From: Azolla caroliniana
Taxonomy: Eukaryota; Polypodiophyta
Assembly: GCA_043228905.1 (NCBI GenBank)
Contig: JBHGNT010000013.1
Coordinates: 3,596,001 to 3,660,000, forward strand
DNA: 64,000 nt
Direction: 5' to 3'
In this document: one piece after another, positions 52,271 to 62,894 of the stretch
How the letters are laid out: every line of letters starts with the position of its first letter
Position numbering within the stretch: position 1 is the first letter of the stretch
Program-made: the position numbers and the translations under genes
Notes under the pieces: generated by a model
Seen by the model: the letters and a program-made list of their open reading frames with translations, nothing else
The model's database searches: none
Told to the model about the DNA's origin: nothing

Positions 52271-54120
52271 GAGTTGGAGACTATAGAAGAGAGTCCGGAA
52301 TCGTTTCGGTTGAGCAGACCGAACGAGCAACTGGGTCAAAGTGACCAGTCGGATGAGGAACCGGCGAGTAGTGGAGACTCTACCATGCTCTCCCCGTGGA
52401 AGGAATTCAGGAGACGGTTCATGCGAAAAGAGAAGGGGAAGAAGAAGATGCCAGAATACGAAACTGGCAACGTTGAGTCGGCTCGGAGCGAATGTGACTC
52501 CGGAAAGGAAGAAGGTGAATCTTCAGAAAGGAAGTCTGAATCGGCCAAGAAGGGCCTCAAACCGGGTAACGACAAGTTACGCCGGTCATCTCGCCAGAAG
52601 AACCCCATTACGCGGTACGAGTACAATGAGTACATGGTGCATCACAAAAGTGGCGGAAGTGTGTGAGCCAGAGAGCTACGCAAAAGCGGCAAAGGATGCA
52701 AATTGGCATGCTGCTATGGAGGAAGAAGTGCAGGTACTCGATGCCAACGACATATGGGACCTCGCTGACCCTCCACGACATTGTAAACCGATCGGTTACA
52801 AATGGGTGTACAAGGTAAAGTACAATGCCGACGGTTCAGTTACCCAGTACAAGGTCCAGTTAGTGGCGAAAGGATACGCACAGGTATCAACGCAGAGTAC
52901 TGACGAGACCTTCGCTTTGGTACTGGCGGTTGCTGCGGCAAGGGGTTGGCATCTTCACCAGATGGACGTGAAGAATGTGTTTCTTCAAGGAGACCTTCAA
53001 GAAGAGGTCTTCATGATCCAACCCCCTGGTTTTCAGTCGGAGATGAACAAGTCGGCAAGTGTGCCGGCTTGAGAAGTCGCTTTACGATCTAAAACAAACC
53101 CCCCAGCTTGGAATGCGAAGATTACGCACGGGTTGCGTAAGATGGGGTTTGTGACCTCTAAACCCGACTCATCGTTGTTCATCCGGCAAGGTCCAGACAG
53201 TCCGGTTTGCATCCTACTTTATGTTGATGATTTAGTCATCACCGGACCCGGACTCAATGAAATCGGCCGAGTAAAGTCCCAACTGTCGGACGCATTTGAA
53301 ATGAAGGACCTGGGGGACCTTCATTATTTTCTTGGCATCGAGGTGATCCAAACCCCCGACGGCATATTGCTCTCACAACGACACTCTGTGTTGAATATGT
53401 TGTACAAGTTTGGCATGACGGAATGTCGACCTGTCTCTACACCCCTGGACTGGAACTAGAAGCTCCATCCCAACTCTGGATTGGCCTACGATGAGAAATG
53501 GTTCAGACAAATTATCGGAAGCGTCATATACTTGACAATCACTAGACCCGATCTCAATTACCCGGTTGGAGTGATCAACCAGTTCATGCAGAAGCCGACC
53601 GTCGAGCACCTTCAGTGCGCACACTAGATACTCTGGTATGTTAACGGCACGAAGGATCGGGGATTGTTATACCGTCACGGTATAGTTTGGAAGCTAGTTG
53701 GATATACTAATGCCGACTGGGCTGGTGATGCATCGGATCGCCGATTCACCTTTGGTTACATGTTTTCTCTAGGTAGCGCGGCTGTTGCGTGCAACAACAA
53801 GAAGCAGCCAACAGTGGCTACCAATGCCACCTGTGAAGACATCTGGCTTCAACGACTGCTGCAAGATCTGTGGATTGAGGTACTGACCCCGATCCTGATA
53901 TACTGTGACAACATGAGCAACATTCAGCTGGCCAGGAACCCCGTGTTCCATGCTCGGACGAAGCACATAGAAGTCCACAATCACTTTGTGCATGAGCGGG
54001 TTTTGAGCGGTGAAGTTGAACTTTAGTATGTTCAGACGGATCAGCAAGTTGCCGATATCTTCACCAAACCGCTCGAATTGGATAAGTTGCAGCACTTCAC
54101 CGAAATGCTTGGTGTTTAGC
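52271..54120 (+). pseudogene. RT and RNase H, copia element G
   Basis: RT pieces: '[19 protein letters not shown]', '[19 protein letters not shown]' (with a deletion of the next ten or so residues), '[19 protein letters not shown]', a frameshift near 53050, and the active site 'ILLYVDDLVITGPG' (about 53215). RNase H: 'GYTNADWAGDASDRRFTFGY', 'CDNMSNIQLARNPVFH' and 'TKHIEVHNHFVHERVLSG'. The RNase H catalytic 'SSTEAEY' has become 'TNATCED', so activity is lost. Confidence 0.88.
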
Positions 54121-54767
54121 ATCTCAATGTGGTGCACTTGAGGGGGAGAAAAGGAAAGGGAACGGATGGCACCGGACAAGGAGCCGGGGAGGAAGAAAGA
54201 ACCAACAAAGGGGGAGACAAAGGGAAAAAGGAAGCCGAGTCGATGAAGGAAGTCGGCACATCGGAACAAGTCGGAGCAAGTGGAAACGAAAGGAGAAGGC
54301 CAACACCCAAACATGGTCTGATGTGGTAAATGGCATGAAACCGAAAGACAAGTTGAAGAAGACCGACTCGGACAAGAGTCGGAACGAATCAGGAGCGACC
54401 ATTTTGGACAAGAGCTGGAACGAATCGAAGGAAACCGGATCCATTACAAAATTCAGAGAAGCCGAATCAACTAAAGGCCAAACGAACATGGACATAGCGG
54501 AAGTCGACGCCAACACAAAGGAACTGATGGGTCGACAAGCGTCGGAGTCACAGTAGCGAGGGAGCTGAAATGGGCCTATTGAGCAAACAAGCTAACCGAG
54601 GAGGTCGAGGTGCGCAGAACCAGAAGGGTCGCGGCAAACAGGACCGGACCGGACAAGGAGCGCGAGCAAGGCGGAGCAACGCCAGAAGGAGCCGGGTAGA
54701 AGAATCGGCTGCCACATACACTAACACCACGATCCGACCACAAGTTGAGCTTGAGGGGGAGTGTTGA
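54121..54767 (+). pseudogene. Charged C-terminal Pol tail, copia element G
   Basis: Past the Pol end ('DIFTKPLELDKLQHF') about 200 codons of Lys/Glu/Gly-rich sequence follow in two or three frames: 'RGRKGKGTDGTGQGAGEEER', 'KKTDSDKSRNESGA', 'GRGAQNQKGRGKQDRT' and, at the very end, 'QVELEGEC'. The last residues and their overlap with the PPT are the same as in C, although the middle has diverged strongly. This supports the tail as an inherited part of the family's Pol. Confidence 0.65.
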
Positions 54768-54985
54768 GCAAGCAAACTCAACCGGATCCGGATCGGCATC
54801 TAGAAGGATGAGCCGGATTGGTCTCTGGAAACAACTGACCGGATTGGGGAGACGGATCAGAGAGCCGGATTCGACCAAGAACCTGAAGCCTAGTAGTAGC
54901 CTAGGCTACTAGGTAATCATTGTCTTGTAGTTAGTATCAGTCGCATGTAGGAATATTGAAGTACCTGTCAGTACTTTTACCAGTA
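54762..54985 (+). repeat. 3' LTR of copia element G, truncated
   Basis: Starts TGTTGAGCAAGC after a PPT and follows the 5' LTR to 'CAGTACTTTT' (about 54979), then stops; roughly the right half is missing. Inverted element X sequence comes next, so no target duplication is present. Confidence 0.85.
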
Positions 54986-55897
54986 CCGCGCGAATCCACC
55001 ATCGTCTTTGATATCATCTCCATGAAATCTTCTTCGTCTGTCTTTGTCCTCCCCTACCGCTCTTTCACGTTGGGTTCACCAATGTCACTATGTTTCGCTT
55101 GCGTGTGTCGTTCGAATGGGACTGCTGGGGCCTTGGACCGGGGAGACAAAAGCGGTGAGGAAGTGGGAGCATATGACGTCAATGACATGGGGGACATATA
55201 CGTAAATATTTATATAAAATAGGGTTTAAACAACAATTAGTTTCGGGTTTTCTTTCTTACAAAGAATTAGTTTCATGATTAAGAAAAAAAACTATGCATC
55301 AAAAGGGGTTTTTGTTTTCTTTAGAATTTATAGACTTGACACCACAAATAGGTGGTTTTTGTCTAGTGGGCTCTGAGCTCAACTACTTGCGACGGCTATG
55401 TTGCCTCGATTCGAAGTAGCCCTCGTGCCACTACAACCTCCCTTCTGCTTTTTGGCCACTCAGTTGACCACTACCGAGATGCCGAAAAAGCCCATTGTTT
55501 AGGAAATCCAAACCCTAAATCTCGAGTAAGAAGTATAATAGGAGCAAAACTCACAAACCCTAAATTCATATTTCCTCTAATATGTTCAGGAGGAAAGAAG
55601 AAATGTAGAACCTCTCAAACCCTAACACTAGAAAAAAAAGGAGGAGAAAGGGAGGCTACAAAACCCTAACCCAAGAAGAAGATGAGAAGATGAAAACCTA
55701 GTGGTACACCCCTAAGACAAAATGGGTGACCCCATAATAAGCCCTATTCCTGCCTTCTTATAGAGGAAAGAGGCGCCTATTTTAACATTACATGCTTTTT
55801 TTTTTTCTTTACGACAAAAATGGAACGGGAGCAAAATACTCCTTAATTCATCACACGAGAGACTCGAACTCTACACCTCCCCATGTATACTTATAAG
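54986..55897 (-). repeat. Inverted fragment of element X
   Basis: Read on the minus strand this matches about 48091-49060 (most of the X 5' LTR plus half of its internal region) with scattered substitutions and small indels. Examples are GGACAAAGACAGACGAAGAA and GTTAAAATAGGCGCCTCTTT. Both ends of the fragment are abrupt. Frames across it are by-products of the CT-rich leader. Confidence 0.85.
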
Positions 55898-56271
55898 CCC
55901 CCACGAGAGATGAACAATTGGGGGTAACGAGATGGGGAAGTTGATGAGATAGGGAGATTGAGAAGTTCATGACAATGAGTAAAAATATCTATTCCATGAC
56001 TGGTGTTGATCTCCTTGATGTTAACAAGGGAGATCAACCCTTTTTATACATGTAGTGATGCATGATAAGCATGCTCATGCCAAGTCTTACATACTATAAT
56101 ATCAAGCATACTAATTCTTGCATGCCAAGTCTTACATACTCACTCTTACATATTGAGTCTTACATATTGGTTCTTACATACTGAGTCTTACATACTAGGT
56201 CTTACATACCACTCTTTATACAAAGGTTTGAAGTCTAAATTTTGTCTAGGAAGAATATATATACAAGGGCC
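55898..56271. repeat. Spacer with a TCTTACATACT minisatellite
   Basis: From about 56080 to 56215 the motif TCTTACATAC/ATT + GAGT/AAG recurs about nine times with variation in spacing and sequence. The rest is unassigned AT-rich DNA. A reversed TATA-like 'TTTTTATAC' near 56040 suggests an LTR remnant on the minus strand. Confidence 0.55.
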
Positions 56272-56985
56272 TGTTGGGAGACAAGTCCCTCCGGATGGGA
56301 AGGGAGAAGAACAGTGCTGATAAGCAAACTCGGCCGAGGCCGAAACCAGATGAGGAGTACCCGGCTACGGAGAGCCGGATGGTGCAGACCCAGTGAAGAC
56401 CGGATGAGGAGTACCCAGCTACGGAGAGCCGGATGGTGCAGACCCGGTGAAGACTGGATGAGGAGTACCCGGTTACGGAGAGCCGGATGGTGCAGACCCG
56501 GTGAGGAATGCTCACCGGATGAAGAGACATATTCGTAAATATGTTTTTGAGAGTCCATCGAGGCTATATTTGTAAATAGCCGAAAAGTCATATTAGTATA
56601 AATATGACTTAGGGCAAACTTTTAGATCACTGTTGTTGTTGTTGTCATTTTCTTGTTGGTGCAAGGAGATAGAGCGCGTAACTGTGTACAGAGAGAGAGA
56701 GAAAGAAAGAGGTCGTTGCCTCTGTTGTAACCGCCGCCTGTGGCGAAGATCGTGAGCGTGAGGTCGTTGCCTCCGTGAGCTCACTGTTTGTACATTCGTG
56801 ACATAGTGATAGTTAGCAAGCAGTGGACTGCTGTGGTTTTTTTCCCTCTCAGGGTTTTCCACGTTAAACATCCTGCGTACTCTTCTCTCCATTGGTTCGT
56901 GCATTTTATTTCCCGTTTTCTGTGTATGATTCTAAGCTCGGTTGTGGCCGAGCGTTGCGCATAAAGAGTGTTTTAGTTCCCGTCA
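56272..56985 (+). repeat. 5' LTR of copia element H
   Basis: 714 bp, TGTTGGGAGACAAG...CCCGTCA, followed by the primer-binding site. It holds three 54-bp tandem units (56345-56506) and a TATA-like 'TTAGTATAAATATG' near 56595, with a GAGA/leader region after it. No 3' LTR is within the window. Confidence 0.85.
56345..56506 (+). repeat. Three 54-bp tandem units in the LTR of H
   Basis: Units start at 56345, 56399 and 56453, each ACCGGATGAGGAGTACCC-like and ending GACCCGGTGAAG-like, with one to three differences between copies. They lie upstream of the TATA box, where repeated units in LTRs often act as enhancers (inference). Confidence 0.9.
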
Positions 56986-56987
56986 AG

Positions 56988-56999
56988 TGGTATCAGAGC
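56988..56999 (+). other. Primer-binding site of element H (tRNA-iMet type)
   Basis: TGGTATCAGAGC, the standard plant copia site, two bases after the LTR end. Confidence 0.92.
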
Positions 57000-57014
57000 A
57001 AAACAACACAAAAA

Positions 57015-57696
57015 ATGGACGAATCATTTGGCGGCATGTTCAAGCTCACCGGCTCCAACTATTCGGTAAGGAAATCGAAGATGAGGGACATGCTCGTGGT
57101 TAAAGATCTTTGTTTGCCGGTTCAGTTTGGGGACAAGAGACCGGACAAAATCGACGCCACGATATGGGAGGTGATGCACATGAAGACAACGGCTTACATA
57201 CGGTGCTTCATTGACATGAGCCTATACAACAACTTCAATGAAGAGAGCAAGGCTCATGAGCTCTGGGAGAAGATCGGCATAATGTTTCAAAACAAAAATG
57301 CCGTTAATCAGGTTTCAGTATTCCGGAAGCTAGTAAGACTCCGGTACCAAGATGGCTCCAACATGGCGGAGCACATGAATGCCTTCCAGGGGCTGATACA
57401 CCAAGCAACATCATTGGAAGTACCTCTCGCCAACGAGGTACTAGCACTACTCCTGCTCGGTTCCCTCCCGGATAGCTGGGAGACGTTGGTCGTCACTTTG
57501 GGCAACGCCGGGCCTGAAGGAAAACGGCTATCCCTAGCAAGAGTAAAGTCGAGCTTGCTAGATGAGGAGGCGCGTCGGAAAGATAAAGATACGAGCTCCG
57601 ACTCCAAAGCGCTACTTACCGAATCGGAACGTGGAAGACATAGGAACCGTAGCCCCCAGAACCGGGAAAAGTCGGGGACATGGTCAAAGTCAAGGG
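57015..57696 (+). pseudogene. Gag N-terminal part, copia element H
   Basis: ATG 57015 starts 'MDESFGGMFKLTGSNYSVRK'. It continues as a Tork/Tnt1-like Gag: 'LWEKIGIMFQNKNAVNQVSV', 'MAEHMNAFQGLIHQATSLEV', 'LLLLGSLPDSWETLVVTLGN' and a basic Ser/Arg-rich tail. The frame is open to 57696, where element J is inserted; the zinc knuckle lies beyond J at 61045. The earlier candidate start at 56892 lies in the LTR and is rejected. Confidence 0.88.
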
Positions 57697-57701
57697 GGAG
57701 G

Positions 57702-58172
57702 TGTTAAGAGTCTATTACTAATCAATAGACCAAATCAAGTAAAAAGGAAGAAAATAGATTGGATAGAAGAACCCGTTCCACCCGACCACCCCCGAGCTAT
57801 GATCTAGACATAGCCAACCTACCACCGACGTCCCATACCGCCGGATATTAGGATGACTAATACCTTGGAAGAGATAAACACGATCGTCGAGACGAAAGCC
57901 TAGCCCGCACCACCGGTGTCTACGACAGCAGCCTTCCGACGTGATTCCTATGAGGGTAGCTAAGCCTCATATTTATACCTTTTCCTAGGCCCCTTGAATA
58001 GATGTGCCTTTCTAAAAGGCTCTCTATTCATTGGTTGTCTAAATCATGATAGTGCATGCACATATCATTCATTCTTTCCAATCATTAGTCCCCTTTTTAA
58101 TAATAGTGAACATACCCTTCACTAATGTAAATATTAGTGACCTACCCTCACCAACGTTATGTGTACATAACA
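57702..58172 (-). repeat. 3' LTR of gypsy element J
   Basis: 471 bp, TGTTATGTG...CTCTTAACA on the minus strand. By eye only about three bases differ from 60552-61022. It is flanked by target duplication GGAGG (57697-57701 and 61023-61027). Confidence 0.94.
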
Positions 58173-58990
58173 TACTCCCCTACTTCAAAAGATTGCACTC
58201 TTGCAATATAAAGTGAGGAAATTGTGCCTTAAGCGAATGCTCGCGTTCCCATGTGGCATCATCAATAGGTTTATCCATCCATTTGATCTTGAATAGCCGA
58301 ATCTCTTTAGAACGTAAACGTTTAGTACGAGAATCAAGAATTCGTTCAGGAACATGAGGTTTGTAAGAAAAATCCTCTAATGTTACAAGATCTTGGATTG
58401 TGATGGTGTTATCACCAGAGCCTAAAAATGGTTTTAGACGACTGACGTGAAAAACAGGATGAATACCAACGTTACGAGGTAAGGCAAGGTGATAAGCAGA
58501 TGACCCAACTCGCTTAAGGATTTCAAATGGGCCACAATATCGTGGGGCTAACTTAGCGCACTTGCCCGTAGATAATGACGTAGAATCAGTCGGGACACGC
58601 AAAAAAACTTTTTGACCAATAGTAAATGCACGAGGACGTCTATCCTGATCAGCATAAAATCGAGCACGATCTTGAGCTGTCTTGACATTTTCTTTGGCAA
58701 TATGCAACATTTGGTTCATGTCTTGCAAAAAATTGCGTGTACTGTCTAATGTATCACGATGAATCGTGACATCAACTGGGGCACGTGGCTGAAAACCATA
58801 CATCAACATAAAAGGACTATATCCAGTGGATGTATGTTTAGAGTTATTATAGGCAAATTCTAAGATAGGAAGGTATTGCTCCCACTTAGAAGGGGTTTTT
58901 GCTACATAAGCTCGAAGCATGTCCTCAATAATTTGATTAACTCGTTCAGTTTGTCCATCAGACTGAGGATGATCTGCGGAACATAGCTAA
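58173..58990 (-). pseudogene. Integrase C-terminal part, element J
   Basis: Right after a PPT (AAGTAGGGGAGTA, minus strand, next to the LTR) the minus strand has a 246-codon frame: 'MLRAYVAKTPSKWEQYLPIL' (preceded by the catalytic-Glu segment '[14 protein letters not shown]'), 'KLAPRYCGPFEILKRVGSSA', 'HPVFHVSRLKPFLG' (GPY/F module) and a chromodomain-like end 'RLFKIKWMDKPIDDATWERE'. Gag, protease, RT, RNase H and most of integrase are missing, so J cannot move by itself. Confidence 0.88.
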
Positions 58991-60538
58991 GATGTATTTC
59001 TCGGATCTCTATCTTGAGTAATCATGGCGGCTCCCCGAGGCTCAACCATGGTTCTTACATCAATGAAATTTCCTAGATAGCCTTATATTAATGCCAACCC
59101 ATCATGTATTATATGGTCGAGAAAGTGTATTACGTGAAAAAACAAGTGCACTCACAAGTAATATTCTAGTCTTGCGAGCAATAAGCAAACGTGATGATAA
59201 AATGATAAAATAAGGCACTACTCATAAGAGTTAAGTAGTGACGAAAACAAGGGTAAAAAAAAAGAAAAAGAACCCATGTGTTACCTACGAAAAAAAAAAA
59301 CAATGTCACAAATAAATGGGAAGTGCAAGGTATGCACATATACATCCCAATATGATTGTTATAACTTGCACAATTGTGACATAAGCCACAAATTGATACA
59401 AGTGATGATGGTGTTGTGCGCAAAGATGTAATACTCAAATCCATGAGTAAAACATCAATAAGGGAACTCATATGGTTTTACTCGTTTTCTAAGGCTTGAT
59501 GATAAGAGTTAAACCTAGATGACCCGTTGAAAAAAAAATCGTTCAACAAGCCACTCCATACGAAAAAAATAGTCTACACGTAAAGGTTACATTAAAAATA
59601 AACGATGTAAATACTTTATACATGAAAAGGAAGTGGAAAAAGGAGAGTTAATTGTGGGCGGGTAAATAATAATTACTAGAAAATCATATAAGTGAAACAA
59701 TACTTATGAAATTAAAATTTAATTAGAATAATCAACAATTAGGTGTATGGAATCAAACATGCCCTAAGATACGAAACCCTAGGGTAGTTGACATGCACCT
59801 CCTCAAGACCACCACATATCCCTAGAATCGGCCAAGTAATGGCTAATTAAAGAGGAAAGTGGCATAGGTAAGTGACATATACCTCGTCAAGGCCACATCA
59901 TCCCTTAGAATCGGCCAATTGATGGCTAATTAAAAAGGAAAGTGGCATATGTAAGCTACATATACCTTGTCAAGGCCACAACATCCCATAGAATCGGCCA
60001 ATTGATGGCTTAATAGAGAGTAGAGTGGCATAGGTAGGCAACATACACCTCGTCAAGGCCACATCATCCCTTAGAATCGGCCAAGTGATGGCTCAATAGA
60101 GGGGAAGAGTGGTATACTCAACATCATATGCAAAACGGCCATGAGATAAGCGTGTGCGATTAGAGCAAACACGCTCGACCCAATGCACAAGAATAATTAT
60201 TATCGTAAGAGTTCAAGAGAGGAGAGAGTGGGATATATATCGCAATATCCAAAAGGCCATGAGTTGAGCGTGTGCGATTAGTGCAAACACGCTCGGCCCG
60301 ATGCATAATAATAAGTAAAATCGTAGCGTAGTAGGAGGTAGAAAGAAAGAGAATAAAACGTAATACCAATTTGATTCGACCATAAAGAACGCATAATAGA
60401 AAAAGAGAAGAGATCAAAAAAGAAGAATACCGGGTTTAGAGTGTTGTTTTGATCCTGAGAAGAGCATGACGAACCTTGTTAGATCCCCCTCGCTCACACG
60501 CAAAAAACATCAAAACAACAAAAAAATTGTTAGTAAAA
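58991..60538. other. Non-coding internal region of element J with tandem repeats
   Basis: It replaces the missing gag-pol. From about 59805 to 60125 there are four imperfect units of 83-84 bp with the core TAGAATCGGCCAA-TGATGGCT. From about 60131 two units of 118 bp contain GCGTGTGCGATTAG...CAAACACGC, which can form a small hairpin. A short minus-strand frame (59166-59471) has no recognisable content. The G-to-T and repeat content looks like filler acquired by a LARD-like derivative. Confidence 0.7.
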
Positions 60539-60550
60539 GCTCTGATACCA
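60539..60550 (-). other. Primer-binding site of element J (tRNA-iMet type)
   Basis: On the minus strand TGGTATCAGAGC starts one base inside the LTR end (60552). It fixes J's orientation as minus. Confidence 0.92.
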
Positions 60551-60551
60551 C

Positions 60552-61022
60552 TGTTAAGAGTCTATTACTAATCAATAGACCAAATCAAGTAAAAACGAAG
60601 AAAATAGATTGGATAGAAGAACCCGTTCCACCCGACCACCCCCGAGCTATGATCTAGACATAGCCAACCTACCACCGACGTCGCATACCGCCGGATATTA
60701 GGATGACTAATACCTTGGAAGAGATAAACACGATCGTCGAGACGAAAGCCTAGCCCGCACCACCGGTGTCTACGACAGCAGCCTTCCGACGTGATTCCTA
60801 TGAGGGTAGCTAAGCCTCATATTTATACCTTTTCCTAGGCCCCTTGAATAGATGTGCCTTTCTAAAAGGCTCTCTATTCATTGGTTGTCTAAATCATGAT
60901 AGTGCATGCACATATCATTCATTCTATCCAATCATTAGTCCCCTTTTTAATAATAGTGAACATACCCTTCACTAATGTAAATATTAGTGACCTACCCTCA
61001 CCAACGTTATGTGTACATAACA
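60552..61022 (-). repeat. 5' LTR of gypsy element J
   Basis: 471 bp, nearly identical to 57702-58172 (differences seen at about 60597, 60682 and 60927). On the minus strand GGTATAAATATG near 60825 serves as TATA box. The near-identity indicates a recent insertion. Confidence 0.94.
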
Positions 61023-61027
61023 GGAGG

Positions 61028-61768
61028 CCTACTTGCTTCTATTGCGGCAAGCCGGGACACTTCCAGAAGAACTGTCGGCATTTCCGGAAAGACAAGGAAA
61101 CCGACGGTACCGATTCGAAGCGGACACCGGACCGGAACGGTAAAGACCGGAAGAGGACGACGGCAATTGTGGCAAGTGAAGAAGAGTTGATGCTCATCAC
61201 CGAGGAAAGTGAGATAAACCTTGCCGGCGACGGGATGACCTAGGTGGTAGACTCCTGAGCGTCGTTCCACCTTACCCCGGACCGGAAATGCTTCTCATCC
61301 TACTCAGCCGGTGATCACGGCTGTGTCCGGATGGGGAATGAAGGTACATGCCGAATTGTCGGCATAGGAGACGTGTGGCTGACAACACCAACCGGATGCA
61401 AGTTCATGTTGAAGGATGTCTGACACGTTCCGGAGGTTCGTTTGAACCTGATATCAGCCGGTCGGCTAGATGATGAAGGCTACACGAGTAGCATCCGGAA
61501 CGGTGTCATGAAGTTTAGCAAAGGGAGCCTGATTGTGGCTCGGGCCCGGAAGGTCAACACACTGTACCTGATGAATGCCCGGTTATGTCCAGAAGAAGTG
61601 AACGTGGCATCCGACACTACCGGTGAGCTGTGGCACAAGAGGCTATGTCATATGAGCGAGAAGGGGATGAAGAGGCTTGCAGACGACAACCTCATTCTAG
61701 TGAAGAACGTGCACTTGGAGAAGTGCACTGATTGTCTGGCCGGTAAGCAAAACCGGACCTCCTTCTGA
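61028..61768 (+). pseudogene. Zinc knuckle, protease and pre-integrase, copia element H
   Basis: Resumes Gag with the perfect knuckle 'CFYCGKPGHFQKNC' (about 61037-61078) and a basic linker. The protease reads 'VVDS' followed by a TGA where Gly should be, then 'ASFHLTPDRKCFSSY', so its active site is destroyed. 'LKDV', a TGA, 'HVPEVRLNLISAGRLDDEGY' and the pre-integrase region 'LWHKRLCHMSEKGMKRLADD' and 'CTDCLAGKQNRTSF' follow, ending in a TGA. Confidence 0.88.
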
Positions 61769-62228
61769 CCAAGGCCACCGATAAGACGTAATGCACCACT
61801 GGAGTTGGTGCATACGGATGTGTGTCAAGTAGACACCAAGTCCCATGCCGGAGCGCTGTACTTCGTGACGTTCATAGATGACCACAGCCGGAAGCTATGG
61901 GTCACACCGTTGAAGATGAAGGATCAGGTGTTATCCGTCATATGAGCGAGAAGGGGATGAAGAGGCTTGCAGACGACAACCTCATTCCAGTGAAGAACGT
62001 GCACTTGGAGAAGTGCACTGATTGTCTGGCTGGTAAGCAAAACCGGACCTCCTTCTGACCAAGGCCACTGATAAGACGTAATGCACCACTGGAGTTGGTG
62101 CATACAGATGTGTGTCAAGTAGACACGAAGTCACATGCCGGAGCGCAGTACTTCGTGACGTTCATAGATGACCACAGCCGGAAGCTGTGGGCCGCACCGT
62201 TGAAGACGAAGGATCAGGTGTTATCCGT
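61649..62228 (+). repeat. 290-bp tandem duplication in H pol
   Basis: 61649-61938 is repeated as 61939-62228 with about ten differences. It covers the integrase zinc-finger end and core start. 290 is not a multiple of three, so the first copy is read out of frame with what follows. Confidence 0.92.
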
Positions 62229-62745
62229 CTTCAAAGAGCTCCACGCGAGAGTGGAAAGAGAAACCGGCCGGAAGCTGAAGGCGGTTCGAGCAGATAACGG
62301 AGGAGAATACCGGGGCCAGTTCGAGGAGTACTGCCGCTCGAAGGGGATCCGGCTCGAATTTAACATGCCGAAGACGCCGGAACTAAACGGACTGGCCGAG
62401 AGGATGAACCGGACCATAATGGAGAGGGTCCGGAGTATGCTAGCGCATGCAAAACTACCCAAGAAGTTTTGGGCTGAGGCATTGTCGACGACGACATATG
62501 TTGTGATAAATAGATCACCCTCAGTACCCTTGGACGGAGACACGCCACAGAGAGTATGGACCGGTAAGGAAGTATCTTACCGGCATTTGAAGGTGTTCGG
62601 GTGTCTCGCGTACGTGCATGTAGCTAAGGACCGGCAAGGAAAGTTAGATCCAAAGACCCGGCCATGCATATTCCTCGGTTACGGTGACGATGAGTTTGGC
62701 TACCGAGTGTGGGACCCAGTCGACAAGAAGCTATTCCAGAGTTGA
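62095..62745 (+). pseudogene. Integrase, copia element H
   Basis: An open frame of 216 codons from the second duplication unit: 'VHTDVCQVDTKSHAGAQYF' (first Asp), 'KAVRADNGGEYRGQFEEYC' (second Asp), 'MPKTPELNGLAERMNRTIM' (Glu), then 'FGCLAYVHVAKDRQGKLDPK' and 'GYGDDEFGYRVWDPVDKK'. All catalytic residues are present. A TGA ends it at 62743-62745, and another 145 bp of the same protein ('DIIFMEDKTLADWESEKKIM') follow. Confidence 0.92.
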
Positions 62746-62890
62746 GATATTATCTTCATGGAGGACAAGACGCTCGCCGACTGGGAGTCGGAGAAGAAGA
62801 TAATGAGCTCCGAGTCGACTGGTAAGGATAGACTCTACAATGAACAGACCCAACCGGCAAGAGACCGGTTAGCACGCTGTCGTGAAGATT
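62746..62890 (+). pseudogene. Integrase-RT linker, copia element H
   Basis: Continues the Pol frame after the stop, with 'MSSESTGKDRLYNEQTQPAR'. It breaks off near 62890 where AT-rich LTR-like sequence starts. H's RT, RNase H and 3' LTR are not in the window. Confidence 0.65.
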
Positions 62891-62894
62891 TTCG

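Noticed and set aside
56246-56591. Repetitive 'GLHHPALRS' protein on the minus strand
   Set aside because: It is the translation of three 54-bp LTR units upstream of a copia TATA box; nothing supports expression of a protein.
59805-60300. CRISPR-like array
   Set aside because: The repeats are long, imperfect and directly tandem, without regular unique spacers, and the DNA is plant.
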